Source of the DNA: Syntrophomonas sp.
GTDB lineage: Bacteria; Bacillota; Syntrophomonadia; Syntrophomonadales; Syntrophomonadaceae
Length of the DNA: 64,000 nt
NCBI GenBank assembly: GCA_016841875.1
Contig: JAENYG010000002.1
Span: forward strand, 52,549-116,548
Direction: 5' to 3'
The translations under genes were made by a program, and so were the position numbers. The notes beneath the pieces are model-generated. The model was not told the origin of the DNA and did no database searches. It was given only the letters and a program-made list of their open reading frames with translations. Positions 27,804 through 36,888 of the stretch are shown here, piece after piece; within the stretch, counting starts at the first letter, position 1; each line of letters opens with the position of its first letter.

Positions 27804-30800
27804 ATGTTTTTAAGCAATCTTAGTTTAAAAAGACCTGTTCTGGCCACAGTTTCTATTCTGGCTTTGATAGTGATGGGGATTACCAGTTATATGAACCTGA
27901 ACATTAATGACTGGCCGGAGCTGGAATTTCCCTATGTAGCAGTGACCATAGTGCAGCCCGGGGCAACTCCCGAGCAACTGGAAAGTAAAGTGGCCCGCAA
28001 AGTGGAAGAAGCCATAGGGCAGATTTCCGGGGTGAAGCATATATATTCTGAGGTTCACGAGGGTGCCGCAGTTACCTGGGCTGAGTTCACATTAGAAACC
28101 AAAGTTCAGACCGCGGCTCAAGATGTTCGGGACAAACTGGGAGCTATCCGCGGCGACCTGCCGGCGGACATTCAAGAACCAGTGATCGCTCGCTTTGATC
28201 CCTCCATGGCACCTATTGTATCCCTGGCCGTTACCGGAGACGTTTCTACCCTGGAACTAAGTACCCTGGTAGATCAGGTGATAAAACCCCAGTTGGAGAC
28301 CATATCCGGGGTGGGAGCGGTCAACGTGGTAGGCAGCGAGGAGCGAGAGATCCACATTAATCTGGATCTGGATAAATTAAACGCTTATGGTCTCACTACT
28401 GCGGAAGTGATTGAGAGTCTGAGCAGTGAGAATATGGACATACCGGCCGGAAGCATAAGTAATGAGGACCGAAAAGTAATATTACGTACAGCCGGGCAGG
28501 TAAAAGACTTAGAAGATTTTTACCTGCTGCCGGCAGCTGTCAGAAACGGGGTCCAGATTTACATAAAGGATATTGCCGAGGTTGAGGATGGCATTAAAGA
28601 AAAGGACAGCATGGCACGTTACCAGGGTCAGCCGGTGGTTGGTTTAAATATTGTCAAGCAGTCCGGAAGCAACACGGTAGTAATAGCGGACCGGATCAAT
28701 GCAGCTGTGGAAACTATAAACGCTCAGCTTCCCAGCGGTGTGAAAATTAACGTAGTACGGGATAATTCCCTTTATATTCGCAGTTCAGTAAACCATGTGC
28801 TTTCGACCCTGTTTGAGGGTAGCATACTGGCTATATTGACGGTGTTCATATTCCTGCGCAACTGGCGCAGTACCCTGATCGCTGCCCTGGCTATCCCTAC
28901 CTCAATAATCACCACATTTTTTGCCCTGCGGATGATGGATTTTACCCTGAATACCATGTCCCTGATGGCCCTGTCACTATCAGTAGGTTTGCTCATTGAC
29001 GATGCTATCGTGGTAATCGAAAATATTATCCGCCATCTAAACATGGGTAAAATTCCATTTGAAGCGGCCCGAGATGGGACCTCCGAAATCGGGTTGGCGG
29101 TTACCGCCACTACCTTCACTGTTATTGCGGTTTTTCTCCCGGTAGGGATGATGACCGGGCAGGTAGGACAGTTTTTCAAACAATTCGGACTCACTGTGGT
29201 TTTCGCCGTACTGGTATCCCTATTGGTTTCTTTTACCCTGGTACCCCTGCTAGCTTCCCGCTATCTGGATCGAGAAGAGCGAGCCTCTTCCGGACTGGTG
29301 GGGAGATTCCTGGCCTGGTTCAATCGGGGTTTTGATTGGTTTACAGAACAGTACCGCCGGCTTTTAAAGGCCGCCCTTCAGCACCGCTGGAAGACCCTGG
29401 CTGCTGCACTGGTAGTATTCCTGGGCAGCCTGATGATTATTCCGTTTATGGGATCATCCTTTGTTCCCACCAGCGATCTGGGTGAATGCAGCATGATCGT
29501 GGAGTTTGATGCCGGGCTGAATCTGGCCGCGGCAGGTAAAGTAACGGAACAGGTGGAAGAGGTACTAGAGACTTACCCGGAGATCATAAAGACCTACGCT
29601 ACAGTAGATGCTGAAGAGGCCGTAGTGTTTATCAAGATGATAGATAAAAGCGAGCGCCAGCGAACTATCATCCAGGTGGCAGCGGACATACGCCAGGAGC
29701 TTAAGAGCATCCCCGGGGTAAGAATATCTATGCTTTTCAATACCGGGCTGATGGAAGAAAAAGCCTGGGAATTTCGCATCCAGGGAGAAGATCTGAATCA
29801 AATGCTGCTTTATGCTGAACAGGCCCAGGGTATCCTGGAAACTATTCCTGGGGCAGTGGATGTAAGCTGCAGCTATAAGCCGGGCAAACCGGAAGTCAGG
29901 TTGGAAGTAAAACAGGATCAGGCTGCCGATTTGGGGGTTAGTACCGCCTATATAGCTACTACCATGCGCACCTTACTTACTGGAACGGTAGTCGGCCAGT
30001 TCGAGCAGGGCGCTGAACGCTTTGATGTGCGGCTGCAGCTGCAGGATGCTCAGCGTCAGGATATTCAGGATCTGGACCAGGTATATCTGCCAGCCGGATG
30101 GGGGATTACCGGGGCCCCTTCTACCCTGGTGGCTCTTAACCAGGTTACCGAACCAGTGTTTTCAACTTCTGCCAGCGTGATCGACCGCTATGACCGCGCC
30201 AGGGAAATTGTGCTGTCAGGGAATCTGGACGGCATTTCTCTGGGCAAATTTAATACCATGTTTGAAGAACGGGTACAGGAAGAAATGTCTCTGCCTGAGG
30301 GTTACCAGCTATCGGTGGGTGGAGATGCAGAACGTATGGATGACGTATTCCAGTCTATGGGGATGGCCTTTGTAATGGGGATTCTATTCATATTTTTGAT
30401 CCTGGCCGCTCAGTTTGAGAGCTACATCGATCCTCTGGCCATTATGTTTGCGCTGCCCCTGGCCATCATAGGGGCTATCCTGGGCTTAAAGGTGATGGGA
30501 AGTGACCTGAGCCTGGTGTCCCTGATTGGGATCATTATGCTCATGGGATTGGTTACCAAGAACGCCATATTATTAATAGATTTTACCAAACAGGCCCGGG
30601 CTCGGGGTGTGGAACGCAGCGAGGCCATACAGCAGGCGGCAGTCACCCGGCTGCGGCCGATCATGATGACTTCCACCGCCATGATTCTGGGGATGGTGCC
30701 GGTGGCTCTGGCCCTGGGGATCGGGGCAGAACAGCGAGCTCCCATGGCCCATGCCACCATAGGCGGGTTGATTACTTCAACCCTCTTGACCCTGATAATA

Positions 30801-30896
30801 GTACCGGTCATATATACCCTGCTGGACGATCTGATCAACAAAACAAACCGGGGCAGGCATGAAGCAGATGACATACAAGAAGCAGTGGAGAATTAA
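27804..30896 (+). CDS. RND multidrug/metal efflux transporter
   Basis: A 1030-residue AcrB/SwrC-like proton-driven exporter. Motifs include the N-terminal LSLKRPVLATVS, the pore-domain start VQPGATPEQLE, TM4 with SVGLLIDDAIVVIEN (proton-relay Asp pair), and TM10-12 with MGLVTKNAILLIDF and RLRPIMMTS. The length is normal. It begins three bases after the adaptor gene stop. TetR-adaptor-pump order implies drug- or lipid-induced export. Substrate unknown. Confidence 0.95.
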   Translation: MFLSNLSLKRPVLATVSILALIVMGITSYMNLNINDWPELEFPYVAVTIVQPGATPEQLESKVARKVEEAIGQISGVKHIYSEVHEGAAVTWAEFTLETKVQTAAQDVRDKLGAIRGDLPADIQEPVIARFDPSMAPIVSLAVTGDVSTLELSTLVDQVIKPQLETISGVGAVNVVGSEEREIHINLDLDKLNAYGLTTAEVIESLSSENMDIPAGSISNEDRKVILRTAGQVKDLEDFYLLPAAVRNGVQIYIKDIAEVEDGIKEKDSMARYQGQPVVGLNIVKQSGSNTVVIADRINAAVETINAQLPSGVKINVVRDNSLYIRSSVNHVLSTLFEGSILAILTVFIFLRNWRSTLIAALAIPTSIITTFFALRMMDFTLNTMSLMALSLSVGLLIDDAIVVIENIIRHLNMGKIPFEAARDGTSEIGLAVTATTFTVIAVFLPVGMMTGQVGQFFKQFGLTVVFAVLVSLLVSFTLVPLLASRYLDREERASSGLVGRFLAWFNRGFDWFTEQYRRLLKAALQHRWKTLAAALVVFLGSLMIIPFMGSSFVPTSDLGECSMIVEFDAGLNLAAAGKVTEQVEEVLETYPEIIKTYATVDAEEAVVFIKMIDKSERQRTIIQVAADIRQELKSIPGVRISMLFNTGLMEEKAWEFRIQGEDLNQMLLYAEQAQGILETIPGAVDVSCSYKPGKPEVRLEVKQDQAADLGVSTAYIATTMRTLLTGTVVGQFEQGAERFDVRLQLQDAQRQDIQDLDQVYLPAGWGITGAPSTLVALNQVTEPVFSTSASVIDRYDRAREIVLSGNLDGISLGKFNTMFEERVQEEMSLPEGYQLSVGGDAERMDDVFQSMGMAFVMGILFIFLILAAQFESYIDPLAIMFALPLAIIGAILGLKVMGSDLSLVSLIGIIMLMGLVTKNAILLIDFTKQARARGVERSEAIQQAAVTRLRPIMMTSTAMILGMVPVALALGIGAEQRAPMAHATIGGLITSTLLTLIIVPVIYTLLDDLINKTNRGRHEADDIQEAVEN

Positions 30897-30910
30897 TAGT
30901 ATAATAGTAA

Positions 30911-30943
30911 GGATGACAGTGGGGACGGTTCTACTTGTCATCC
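30911..30943. repeat. GACGG-core palindrome (GGATGACA stem)
   Basis: GGATGACA and TGTCATCC enclose GTGGGGACGGTTCTACT, 15 bases after the pump gene stop. Confidence 0.8.
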
Positions 30944-30958
30944 TTTATGGATAACGCG

Positions 30959-30986
30959 TGAGTCAGGGAGACGGTTCCTTGACTCA
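30959..30986. repeat. GACGG-core palindrome (TGAGTCA stem)
   Basis: TGAGTCA and TGACTCA enclose GGGAGACGGTTCCT. It lies 16 bases from the previous element, in the same orientation but with a different stem. Confidence 0.75.
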
Positions 30987-31075
30987 TTTTGGAGTTTAAA
31001 GGTAAAAATGAGAATGAATTATTTTAAGAGGCAGTAACATGTTAAAATTAAACTTATAGGAAAAGGGATGAATGT

Positions 31076-31369
31076 ATGAACGCCTATTTAATTGCTGATA
31101 TCAAAATAGTTGATCCTGCTATGTACCAGCAGTACATTGAAAAGGCTGAATCTATTGTTTTAAAGTACGGTGGAAGGTATCTGGTGAGGGGAGGGAAAAG
31201 CTTTCCGCTCTCAGGTAACTGGGAACCTGAAAGAATTCTAGTTATGGAATTTGAATCAATGACAGCCCTGCAAACGTGCTTTAATTCAGTGGAGTATCTA
31301 GCCATAGCCAGCCTGCGCACTGAATCAACCAGATCACGTTCTATAATTATAGAAGGAATGAGTTACTGA
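31076..31369 (+). CDS. DUF1330 family protein
   Basis: A 97-residue protein with the DUF1330 ferredoxin-like pattern: YLIADIKIVDPAMYQQYIEKA, GGRYLVRGGK, PERILVMEFES and a C-terminal strand. AAAAGGG precedes the ATG. The family has no settled function. It stands alone between hairpin elements. Confidence 0.9.
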   Translation: MNAYLIADIKIVDPAMYQQYIEKAESIVLKYGGRYLVRGGKSFPLSGNWEPERILVMEFESMTALQTCFNSVEYLAIASLRTESTRSRSIIIEGMSY

Positions 31370-31455
31370 ACTGAACTGCACCCCGAAAGGTGGACAAATA
31401 GAAACCGACCTTCCACAATTAGAAAGAAGGGGTGTTGTTAATGAGAGAGAGTAAG

Positions 31456-31492
31456 GATGACAGTGGGGAAGGTTGTATTTGTCATCTTTTTT
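31456..31492 (+). terminator. GACGG-type palindrome (GATGACA stem) with T-run
   Basis: GATGACA (31456-31462) and TGTCATC (31480-31486) are followed by six T. The core has drifted to GTGGGGAAGGTTG. It can terminate transcription from the DUF1330 gene. Confidence 0.7.
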
Positions 31493-31533
31493 GAATCCGC
31501 TGATACAGATTCCTCAGGTTGAAAGGCGAAAAC

Positions 31534-32442
31534 ATGGAAAAATGGGAAATTGTCCTGATTATTTTTTGCTTGGTCATAATGTTAGTTTGGATGGCATTGG
31601 AACGGTCATTTTTACCTCGCAATTCCACCGCTGCTTTTTGGCGCTTATCGAACCTGCCCTTGTGGAAAAAGATTGAAGGTTATTTCTATGCATCCCGCCC
31701 GGTCTGGTATTTAAAACCAGCTGCTTGGCCCTGGGTCATGCGGCATTTCGGCAAAAATGAATCGGGGGATACTTATCACGCCAAGGTGATGACCCGGCAG
31801 GATGCCAGCCGGCTGCTTACTATAAATCAGCCCATATCATTGACTAACCTGGAACATGTGATTCCATACCCCGTGGCCCGGAGCATTATCCTTCAGGATC
31901 CATTGCCCAGCATAGCGGTCATGGAATGTCCCTGCCGCCTGCAGCAGAAAAACCCCTGTACCCCCATTGATGTATGTCTGGTAATCGGAGAACCTTTTGC
32001 CTCATTTATAGTAGAACACCAGTCCACTCGGGCCAGAAGAATAGAAGTTCAAGAAGCGCTTGATATAATCGAAGCTGAGGAAAACCGCGGGCATATTCAC
32101 ACCGCCTGGTTCAAGGATGTTATGCACAATCGCTTTTATGCCATATGCAACTGCTGTTCCTGCTGCTGTCTGGGGATGAAGTCATTCTTCAGAGGCGTCA
32201 ACCGGATGGCTCATTCTGGTTACAGTCCTGTTATCGATTACGAATATTGTATCAACTGCGGTAACTGTACCTCCATATGTCCCTTTGGAGCTATCCAGTT
32301 AAATGGCGAACTGCCTGAGCTTGATACCGCCAAATGTATGGGCTGCGGTATATGTGTGAGCCACTGTCCGAGCGAAGCAATCAGTCTGCTTCTGGCCCCG
32401 GAACGAGGAATACCTCTGGACATAGGGGAACTGGTGCATTAA
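31534..32442 (+). CDS. Membrane-anchored 4Fe-4S protein
   Basis: The 302-residue product has one N-terminal helix, a domain with CPCRLQQ...CTPIDVCLVIG, an unusual cluster CNCCSCCC at about residue 205, and two C-terminal ferredoxin motifs (CINCGNCTSICP and CMGCGICVSHCP). It should bind two 4Fe-4S clusters plus perhaps a further one, and act in membrane-side electron transfer. ATG at 31534 after AAAGGCGA is the best start. Its stop overlaps the end of the broken toxin gene on the other strand. Confidence 0.88.
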   Translation: MEKWEIVLIIFCLVIMLVWMALERSFLPRNSTAAFWRLSNLPLWKKIEGYFYASRPVWYLKPAAWPWVMRHFGKNESGDTYHAKVMTRQDASRLLTINQPISLTNLEHVIPYPVARSIILQDPLPSIAVMECPCRLQQKNPCTPIDVCLVIGEPFASFIVEHQSTRARRIEVQEALDIIEAEENRGHIHTAWFKDVMHNRFYAICNCCSCCCLGMKSFFRGVNRMAHSGYSPVIDYEYCINCGNCTSICPFGAIQLNGELPELDTAKCMGCGICVSHCPSEAISLLLAPERGIPLDIGELVH

Positions 32443-32772
32443 CCATTACTAGCCTCCTCAGGTTTGTTATCATCTAAAAGTAAAGCCGCAAAATTGGGAT
32501 TGGCGTGCAAGATTCTCTGGACAGATACTATATTATCTTCATAGATATTAGAAAGCAAGATATTGTCCACAAACCAGGTAGCGATATTGGCTTTTCTGTT
32601 TGATTCTTGCAGAGAGCGGAGAACCCATCTCGGGAAAAATAACCAAAGCTTCAATTTTGGAGATAATATCCCGGATGGTTTTGATAGCAACTTCGGGATT
32701 GTCCTCATTCAGATACTCATTAACATACATAATATTATACAGAAAATATAACAGCAGGATTACTGGGATCAA
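32439..32772 (-). pseudogene. ParE/RelE-type toxin, frameshifted
   Basis: Two minus-strand frames join into one ParE-like sequence. The first has AIKTIRDIISKIEALVIFPEMG and YRYLVCGQYLAF, then a stop. The second continues YEDNIVSVQRILHANPNFAALL, the family ending. The switch lies near 32548-32560. The N-terminal beta strand is also decayed and no antitoxin gene is found upstream. This is a dead remnant of a toxin-antitoxin module. Confidence 0.8.
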
Positions 32773-32870
32773 CCATTACTCATAAAATTTTTGTAGCTTA
32801 ATAGCAAAACAGTTGGTCTGGCACATACTTAACCAAGTCTCTACCAGGCAGAATGGCTGAGAAACATGGT

Positions 32871-32894
32871 GGCCCCTTTACGGGGCCTCTTTTT
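32871..32894 (+). terminator. Intrinsic terminator
   Basis: GGCCCC and GGGGCC with loop TTTAC, followed by TCTTTTT. The nearest plus-strand gene ends 430 bases upstream. The stretch between holds only the broken toxin on the other strand. Confidence 0.8.
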
Positions 32895-32994
32895 GATTTG
32901 GCAGCAAGAGGCTGTTTCGGGTAGCCCGATAACCCTTATTGGCTGTTTTTCATATAATAAATAAATATATGAATCAGTTAAAAGGAATCAGCTT

Positions 32995-34314
32995 ATGAAA
33001 AAAAAATCCATAGACCTGCCGATATCCAGGGAATTAATAGAATCCTTAAGTCTTACCGAGGGAAGCAGCTGTAATGTTGAAGTCGGGAAAAGAATAGTCA
33101 GAGTCAATATAGCTGCAGCAGAGAATAGCCATAACGCTGACGGTAAAACAGTCTATATTACAGATGATTTAGCCGCTGTTCTTGGACTGCCGCCCGGAAT
33201 CAGCTTAAATATTATCAGGGCTGATAAAAGGCTCAGACTTGGTCCTCTGGTAGGTGTACTAGCAGGACGATATAGTAAAGAACGCAGTTCATTTGGAGCC
33301 CAGAACACTTTTTTTCGCAGCTTGATGACCAGTATCCGGAACCTCCATGGATCAGGCTTTGTGTTTTGTCCGCAGGACATTGATGGAGAACGCAAAACCA
33401 TAAACGCTTATTATATTTCCGAAAAAACCGATGAGCGTTGGAAACGCATGTATTTTCCTCTGCCTGATGTCTGTTACAATCGGTATTTTAGTGATACTGC
33501 TGCAGTCGGTTCTTACCATACCGTAGCTCTATTGGCCAGATATGGGGTTAGAACCTTCAATAACTCGATTGGCAGTAAATGGGCAGTACACCGGCTGCTG
33601 GCCCAGCACAGCGATGTTGCTCCACATCTTCCTGAAACCCGCTTGCTGGAATCAACTCAATCCCTGGTCTCCATGCTAAAGAAACATAAAGAAGTCTACT
33701 TGAAACCACCCAGCGGCTGTAAGGGTCGTGGAATCATCAGGGTGACCAGAAGAAAAGGGGCCTACCTGGTCAAAACTGCCGATGGTGATAATTGCTTTAT
33801 TTATAGAAGTCCGCAGGAAATCCTGGCCAGAATAAGGATCAGTATGGACTGCAGTATGCCCATAATCCAGCAGAGCATCAGGTTTACCGCCAATGATCGG
33901 CATATTGATTTCCGGGTTCTGGTACAGAAAAACCGACAGAATGAATGGAAGGTGACCGGAACTGCTGCCCGGGTTGGAGCCAGCGGAAAAATTACCACTA
34001 ATCTCCATACGGGAGGAAAAGCAGAGGAACCGGAGACCATCCTGCAGGACAGAGGTTTTGAATCCCTGCAAATCTCAGCTATAAGCAAGGAGCTGGAAGA
34101 ACTGGCACTAAGGATAGCCGCAATCATCGACAGCAAGGCCAGGTCACTGGGAGAATTGGGACTGGATTTTCTAATCGATACCGCTGGCCAGGTGTGGTTC
34201 CTGGAAGCCAACCCCAAACCAGGTCGCAGATCTTTTAGCGAGATCAGCCAGGATATGAGAAAAGTGGCAGTATCCAGACCCATGGAGTACGCCTGCTACC
34301 TGGCCGGTTTCTAA
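32995..34314 (+). CDS. YheC/YheD-family ATP-grasp protein
   Basis: The 439-residue product matches the endospore-coat-associated YheC/YheD group: GRYSKERSSFGAQN, RSIGSKW-like NNSIGSKWAVHRLL, LKPPSGCKGRGI (nucleotide loop), IDFRVLVQK and LGLDFLIDTAGQVWFLEANPKP (Mg-ATP ligands). ATP-grasp enzymes ligate carboxylates to amines or thiols; the substrate of this group is unknown. AAAGGAA precedes the ATG. It supports a spore-forming host. Confidence 0.9.
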   Translation: MKKKSIDLPISRELIESLSLTEGSSCNVEVGKRIVRVNIAAAENSHNADGKTVYITDDLAAVLGLPPGISLNIIRADKRLRLGPLVGVLAGRYSKERSSFGAQNTFFRSLMTSIRNLHGSGFVFCPQDIDGERKTINAYYISEKTDERWKRMYFPLPDVCYNRYFSDTAAVGSYHTVALLARYGVRTFNNSIGSKWAVHRLLAQHSDVAPHLPETRLLESTQSLVSMLKKHKEVYLKPPSGCKGRGIIRVTRRKGAYLVKTADGDNCFIYRSPQEILARIRISMDCSMPIIQQSIRFTANDRHIDFRVLVQKNRQNEWKVTGTAARVGASGKITTNLHTGGKAEEPETILQDRGFESLQISAISKELEELALRIAAIIDSKARSLGELGLDFLIDTAGQVWFLEANPKPGRRSFSEISQDMRKVAVSRPMEYACYLAGF

Positions 34315-34319
34315 CGAAG

Positions 34320-34395
34320 TGACACAAGGGGACGTTTTTGTTGTGTCATTTATTGCTACCTAAGAATGACACAACAAAAACGTCCCCTTGTGTCA
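34320..34395. repeat. Inverted pair of GACGG-type palindromes (TGACACAA stem)
   Basis: Two 29-base elements, 34320-34348 and 34367-34395, are exact reverse complements with an 18-base spacer. Each alone has stem TGACACAA/TTGTGTCA and core GGGGACGTTTTTG. The pair starts six bases after the YheC/D stop and could fold as one long hairpin. Confidence 0.9.
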
Positions 34396-34457
34396 TTTTG
34401 GATAAGGGCCTATCTGAATACACAAAATAAATCCAACATGAGTAGGAGGTACTGATA

Positions 34458-34586
34458 GTGCGAGAAGAAAATTATCCTGACCCGGATAAAAAGATCATAT
34501 TTGCCCAGGATTGGCTGCGCTTTTTTGGTAAAAACAAAAAGAAACTGGATATAAAAGAAAACCAAGACCAAAACCAGGAAGATTAA
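34458..34586 (+). CDS. Small charged protein (42 aa)
   Basis: AGGAGGT lies seven bases before GTG at 34458, an almost perfect site. The product is MREENYPDPDKKIIFAQDW followed by LRFFGKNKKK and a Gln/Asp/Glu-rich tail. A hairpin follows. The strong start signal supports a real gene. It is unlike any family I know. Confidence 0.6.
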   Translation: MREENYPDPDKKIIFAQDWLRFFGKNKKKLDIKENQDQNQED

Positions 34587-34599
34587 TTTATGAAAAGAA

Positions 34600-34632
34600 G
34601 GTGTGTCAAGGGATTAGGTTTCTTGACACACC
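34600..34632 (+). terminator. Hairpin after the small ORF
   Basis: Perfect 11-base arms, GGTGTGTCAAG and CTTGACACACC, with an 11-base loop and no strong T-run. It lies between convergent genes and may serve both. The stem resembles the GTGACA stems of the repeat family, but the core is absent. Confidence 0.6.
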
Positions 34633-34678
34633 GTCTTCGCTACAAAACAGGAACTAATCGTCTATCGCATTTACTGAA

Positions 34679-35767
34679 CTATGAACGAGCGGCTAGCCAG
34701 TCTGAAATCAGGGGATAAACTTGTTTAACGGCCACGTTGCCGAAAACCAGACCCCCGTGACCTATGGGGAATTCCCGATAAGTCTTATCTTCAACCGGTA
34801 TATGATCCATGGCCGCCCGGGACTGGGCGGGCAACACCAGATGATCTTTTTCCCCTGCCAGCAGTAATATAGAAGCCTGGATGCGGCTCAAATCTACCCT
34901 CCGGCCCCTGAGCCGGACTTCATTGGCAATCAGTTTATTTTCCTGGTAGAGGTCTTTTATCCACAAGCGGAATGAACCTCCCGGGAAATTCTTATTGTCA
35001 TTTACCCATTTATTTAACACCTTCCAGGAATGAATCGGCATTCCTTCATCAAGCATTTTCCAGAGCCGGGTATAAGTTCCCCAGAAATTGTTGACCGGAT
35101 TCAACATCTTAACCCCCATGTCAATAAATGATGAGGGTATCAGCTGCAGGGTATCCACTATCTTATCAACATCAAAGTTGTCATTTTGAATCCAGGTTCC
35201 TGCTACTCCGGCATCAGCGAAATCAAAAGGAGCAGCTAAAAAAATTATGTTTTTGATCCGGGGCATAGGAAACAGTGCCGCATACATACTGGCCATGGTA
35301 CCACCCATACAGTATCCCATTATGCTGAGCTCATCAGTCTTTGAAAACTGGCATACTTTACGTGCCGCCAGGGCTATATAATCGAAAATGAGATCCGCCA
35401 TCGTAAGATTACGATCTTCCCATTCGAAATCACCCCATTCCAGCAGGTATATATCAAAACCCTGCTTTACCAGGTGTTCTATCAGGCTCATTCCTGGAGT
35501 CAGGTCCAGGATATAGGCTTCATTTATAAGGGCGTAAGTTATAAGCAGCGGGGTACGGTACTTGTGACCCTGTTCTGATACATAGCGATAGAGTTTAGTC
35601 TTGTTTTTTCTCCATACCACATCTTTGGGAGTTATTCCGGTCTGTGGATCGGGATCGATAGTCACTATTTCTGTCCATTTGCTGGTAGTATCCAGCAGAC
35701 TATCATAGTTTTCCTGCAGTTGTTTTACCAGCTCTTCTCTTGATCCGCTTAAAAATAATGGATTCAT
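34679..35767 (-). CDS. phaC: Class III-type PHA synthase catalytic subunit
   Basis: PhaC polymerises (R)-3-hydroxyacyl-CoA into polyhydroxyalkanoate granules. The 362-residue length and motifs fit class III/IV: lipase-like box GYCMGG with Cys153, Asp308 in GEKDHLVLP and His337 in IGHGGLVFG, very close to the spacing of the Allochromatium enzyme. AAGGAG precedes the ATG. It is the last gene of a minus-strand operon: phasin-like, PhaE/R-like, hydratase, PhaC. Confidence 0.95.
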   Translation of the reverse strand: MNPLFLSGSREELVKQLQENYDSLLDTTSKWTEIVTIDPDPQTGITPKDVVWRKNKTKLYRYVSEQGHKYRTPLLITYALINEAYILDLTPGMSLIEHLVKQGFDIYLLEWGDFEWEDRNLTMADLIFDYIALAARKVCQFSKTDELSIMGYCMGGTMASMYAALFPMPRIKNIIFLAAPFDFADAGVAGTWIQNDNFDVDKIVDTLQLIPSSFIDMGVKMLNPVNNFWGTYTRLWKMLDEGMPIHSWKVLNKWVNDNKNFPGGSFRLWIKDLYQENKLIANEVRLRGRRVDLSRIQASILLLAGEKDHLVLPAQSRAAMDHIPVEDKTYREFPIGHGGLVFGNVAVKQVYPLISDWLAARS

Positions 35768-35778
35768 TTATCCGCTCC

Positions 35779-36225
35779 TTACCTAATTTTTGATGGATGC
35801 CTCAAAACGTGTTGACGGGGAGGAATCACCACTGCCTTACCATCCAGTATGATCTTCTCATCCTGGTTAAAACATAAAGTTCTAAGTTTTACCCGGCCTT
35901 TATCCATCTGCTCGATCACTTCGGTTTGGGCCTTGATGGTGTCATTAATGTAGCAGGGCTTAAGAAAAGTAATCTCCTGGCTTTCATAAACGGTTCCTGC
36001 TCCAGGCATATAGTTGCCGATCACCGTAGAAATCAACCCGATCAGCAGCATACCATGGACTATACGGGTTTTAAAATGTCCCTGTTTAGCTCTTATCTCA
36101 TTAACATGCAGCCAGCTAAAATCCCCAGTTATTCCGGCATACAAATAAACATCAGTTTCAGTAAGCGTTTTCTCGATACAGGCGGAATCACCTATCTGCA
36201 GCTCACTATAAGTGTTCTCAATCAA
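35779..36225 (-). CDS. MaoC-like (R)-specific enoyl-CoA hydratase
   Basis: A 148-residue hot-dog-fold protein with the hydratase signature YAGITGDFSWLHVNE (Asp and His) and RIVHGMLLIGLIS. PhaJ-type enzymes hydrate trans-2-enoyl-CoA to (R)-3-hydroxyacyl-CoA, drawing beta-oxidation intermediates into PHA. The start is TTG at 36225 with a weak AAGG upstream. Eleven bases separate it from phaC, so it is surely co-transcribed and works as its monomer supplier. Confidence 0.9.
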   Translation of the reverse strand: MIENTYSELQIGDSACIEKTLTETDVYLYAGITGDFSWLHVNEIRAKQGHFKTRIVHGMLLIGLISTVIGNYMPGAGTVYESQEITFLKPCYINDTIKAQTEVIEQMDKGRVKLRTLCFNQDEKIILDGKAVVIPPRQHVLRHPSKIR

Positions 36226-36275
36226 ATTTAATCAAGCCTTTCTTTATCAATTTCATTTTGCACCATGCTGCTCGC

Positions 36276-36794
36276 TTATGGTTCCTCGCTGATGATAGAT
36301 CCGGGATCACCCTTCAATTTTTGACCCAGGCTTTCCAGATCGGCCCCGATACGGTCCAATTTTTCATGCCAGCCCCAGATTTCATGCCGGAGCTGCATGG
36401 TCTCATTTTTCAAGTCCTTTTGGAAATCAACCAGCTTAATCAGGCTCTTGGCCATGATATTGATGTTATCCGTGATTTGAATATCAAGATTATCTACCTT
36501 ATCCTCCAGTGCGATGACCAGTTCGGCAACTCTAGCTATATCCTTTTTAGAGGGAACCGGGTTATTTGCATAATACTGGTCCAGAAACTGTTCAGAAAGC
36601 TTGTGATAAGATAGATATTGATCTCTTGCCTGATCCAGCATATCAATAAAGGTTTTGGATGCTACAAACTCTTTGCTGACAGCCGCACATGCATCTTCGG
36701 TTTGAAAATATATTTTCTTCCACAGTTCTACCAGGTCAGGAACCTTTATTAGATCTTCATAATCAACCGTGGTATTTTTAGTGTCTTCTGCCAT
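36276..36794 (-). CDS. PHA synthase partner subunit (PhaE/PhaR-like)
   Basis: The 172-residue helical protein carries NPVPSKKDIARVAELVIALEDKVD, the C-terminal signature of PhaE/PhaR subunits, which PhaC needs for activity. It is shorter than classical PhaE (about 350 residues) and nearer PhaR in size, so the synthase is of class III or IV. GGAAGGGA precedes the ATG. It lies 50 bases upstream of the hydratase gene. Confidence 0.85.
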   Translation of the reverse strand: MAEDTKNTTVDYEDLIKVPDLVELWKKIYFQTEDACAAVSKEFVASKTFIDMLDQARDQYLSYHKLSEQFLDQYYANNPVPSKKDIARVAELVIALEDKVDNLDIQITDNINIMAKSLIKLVDFQKDLKNETMQLRHEIWGWHEKLDRIGADLESLGQKLKGDPGSIISEEP

Positions 36795-36888
36795 TGATGG
36801 AGTCCCTTCCTTTCAAGGGCGAAATTAAACGGTTATGGATTCATGGGGACCATAACCGTAATTCCGCGCAGGATGCTATTTCCCGAGT

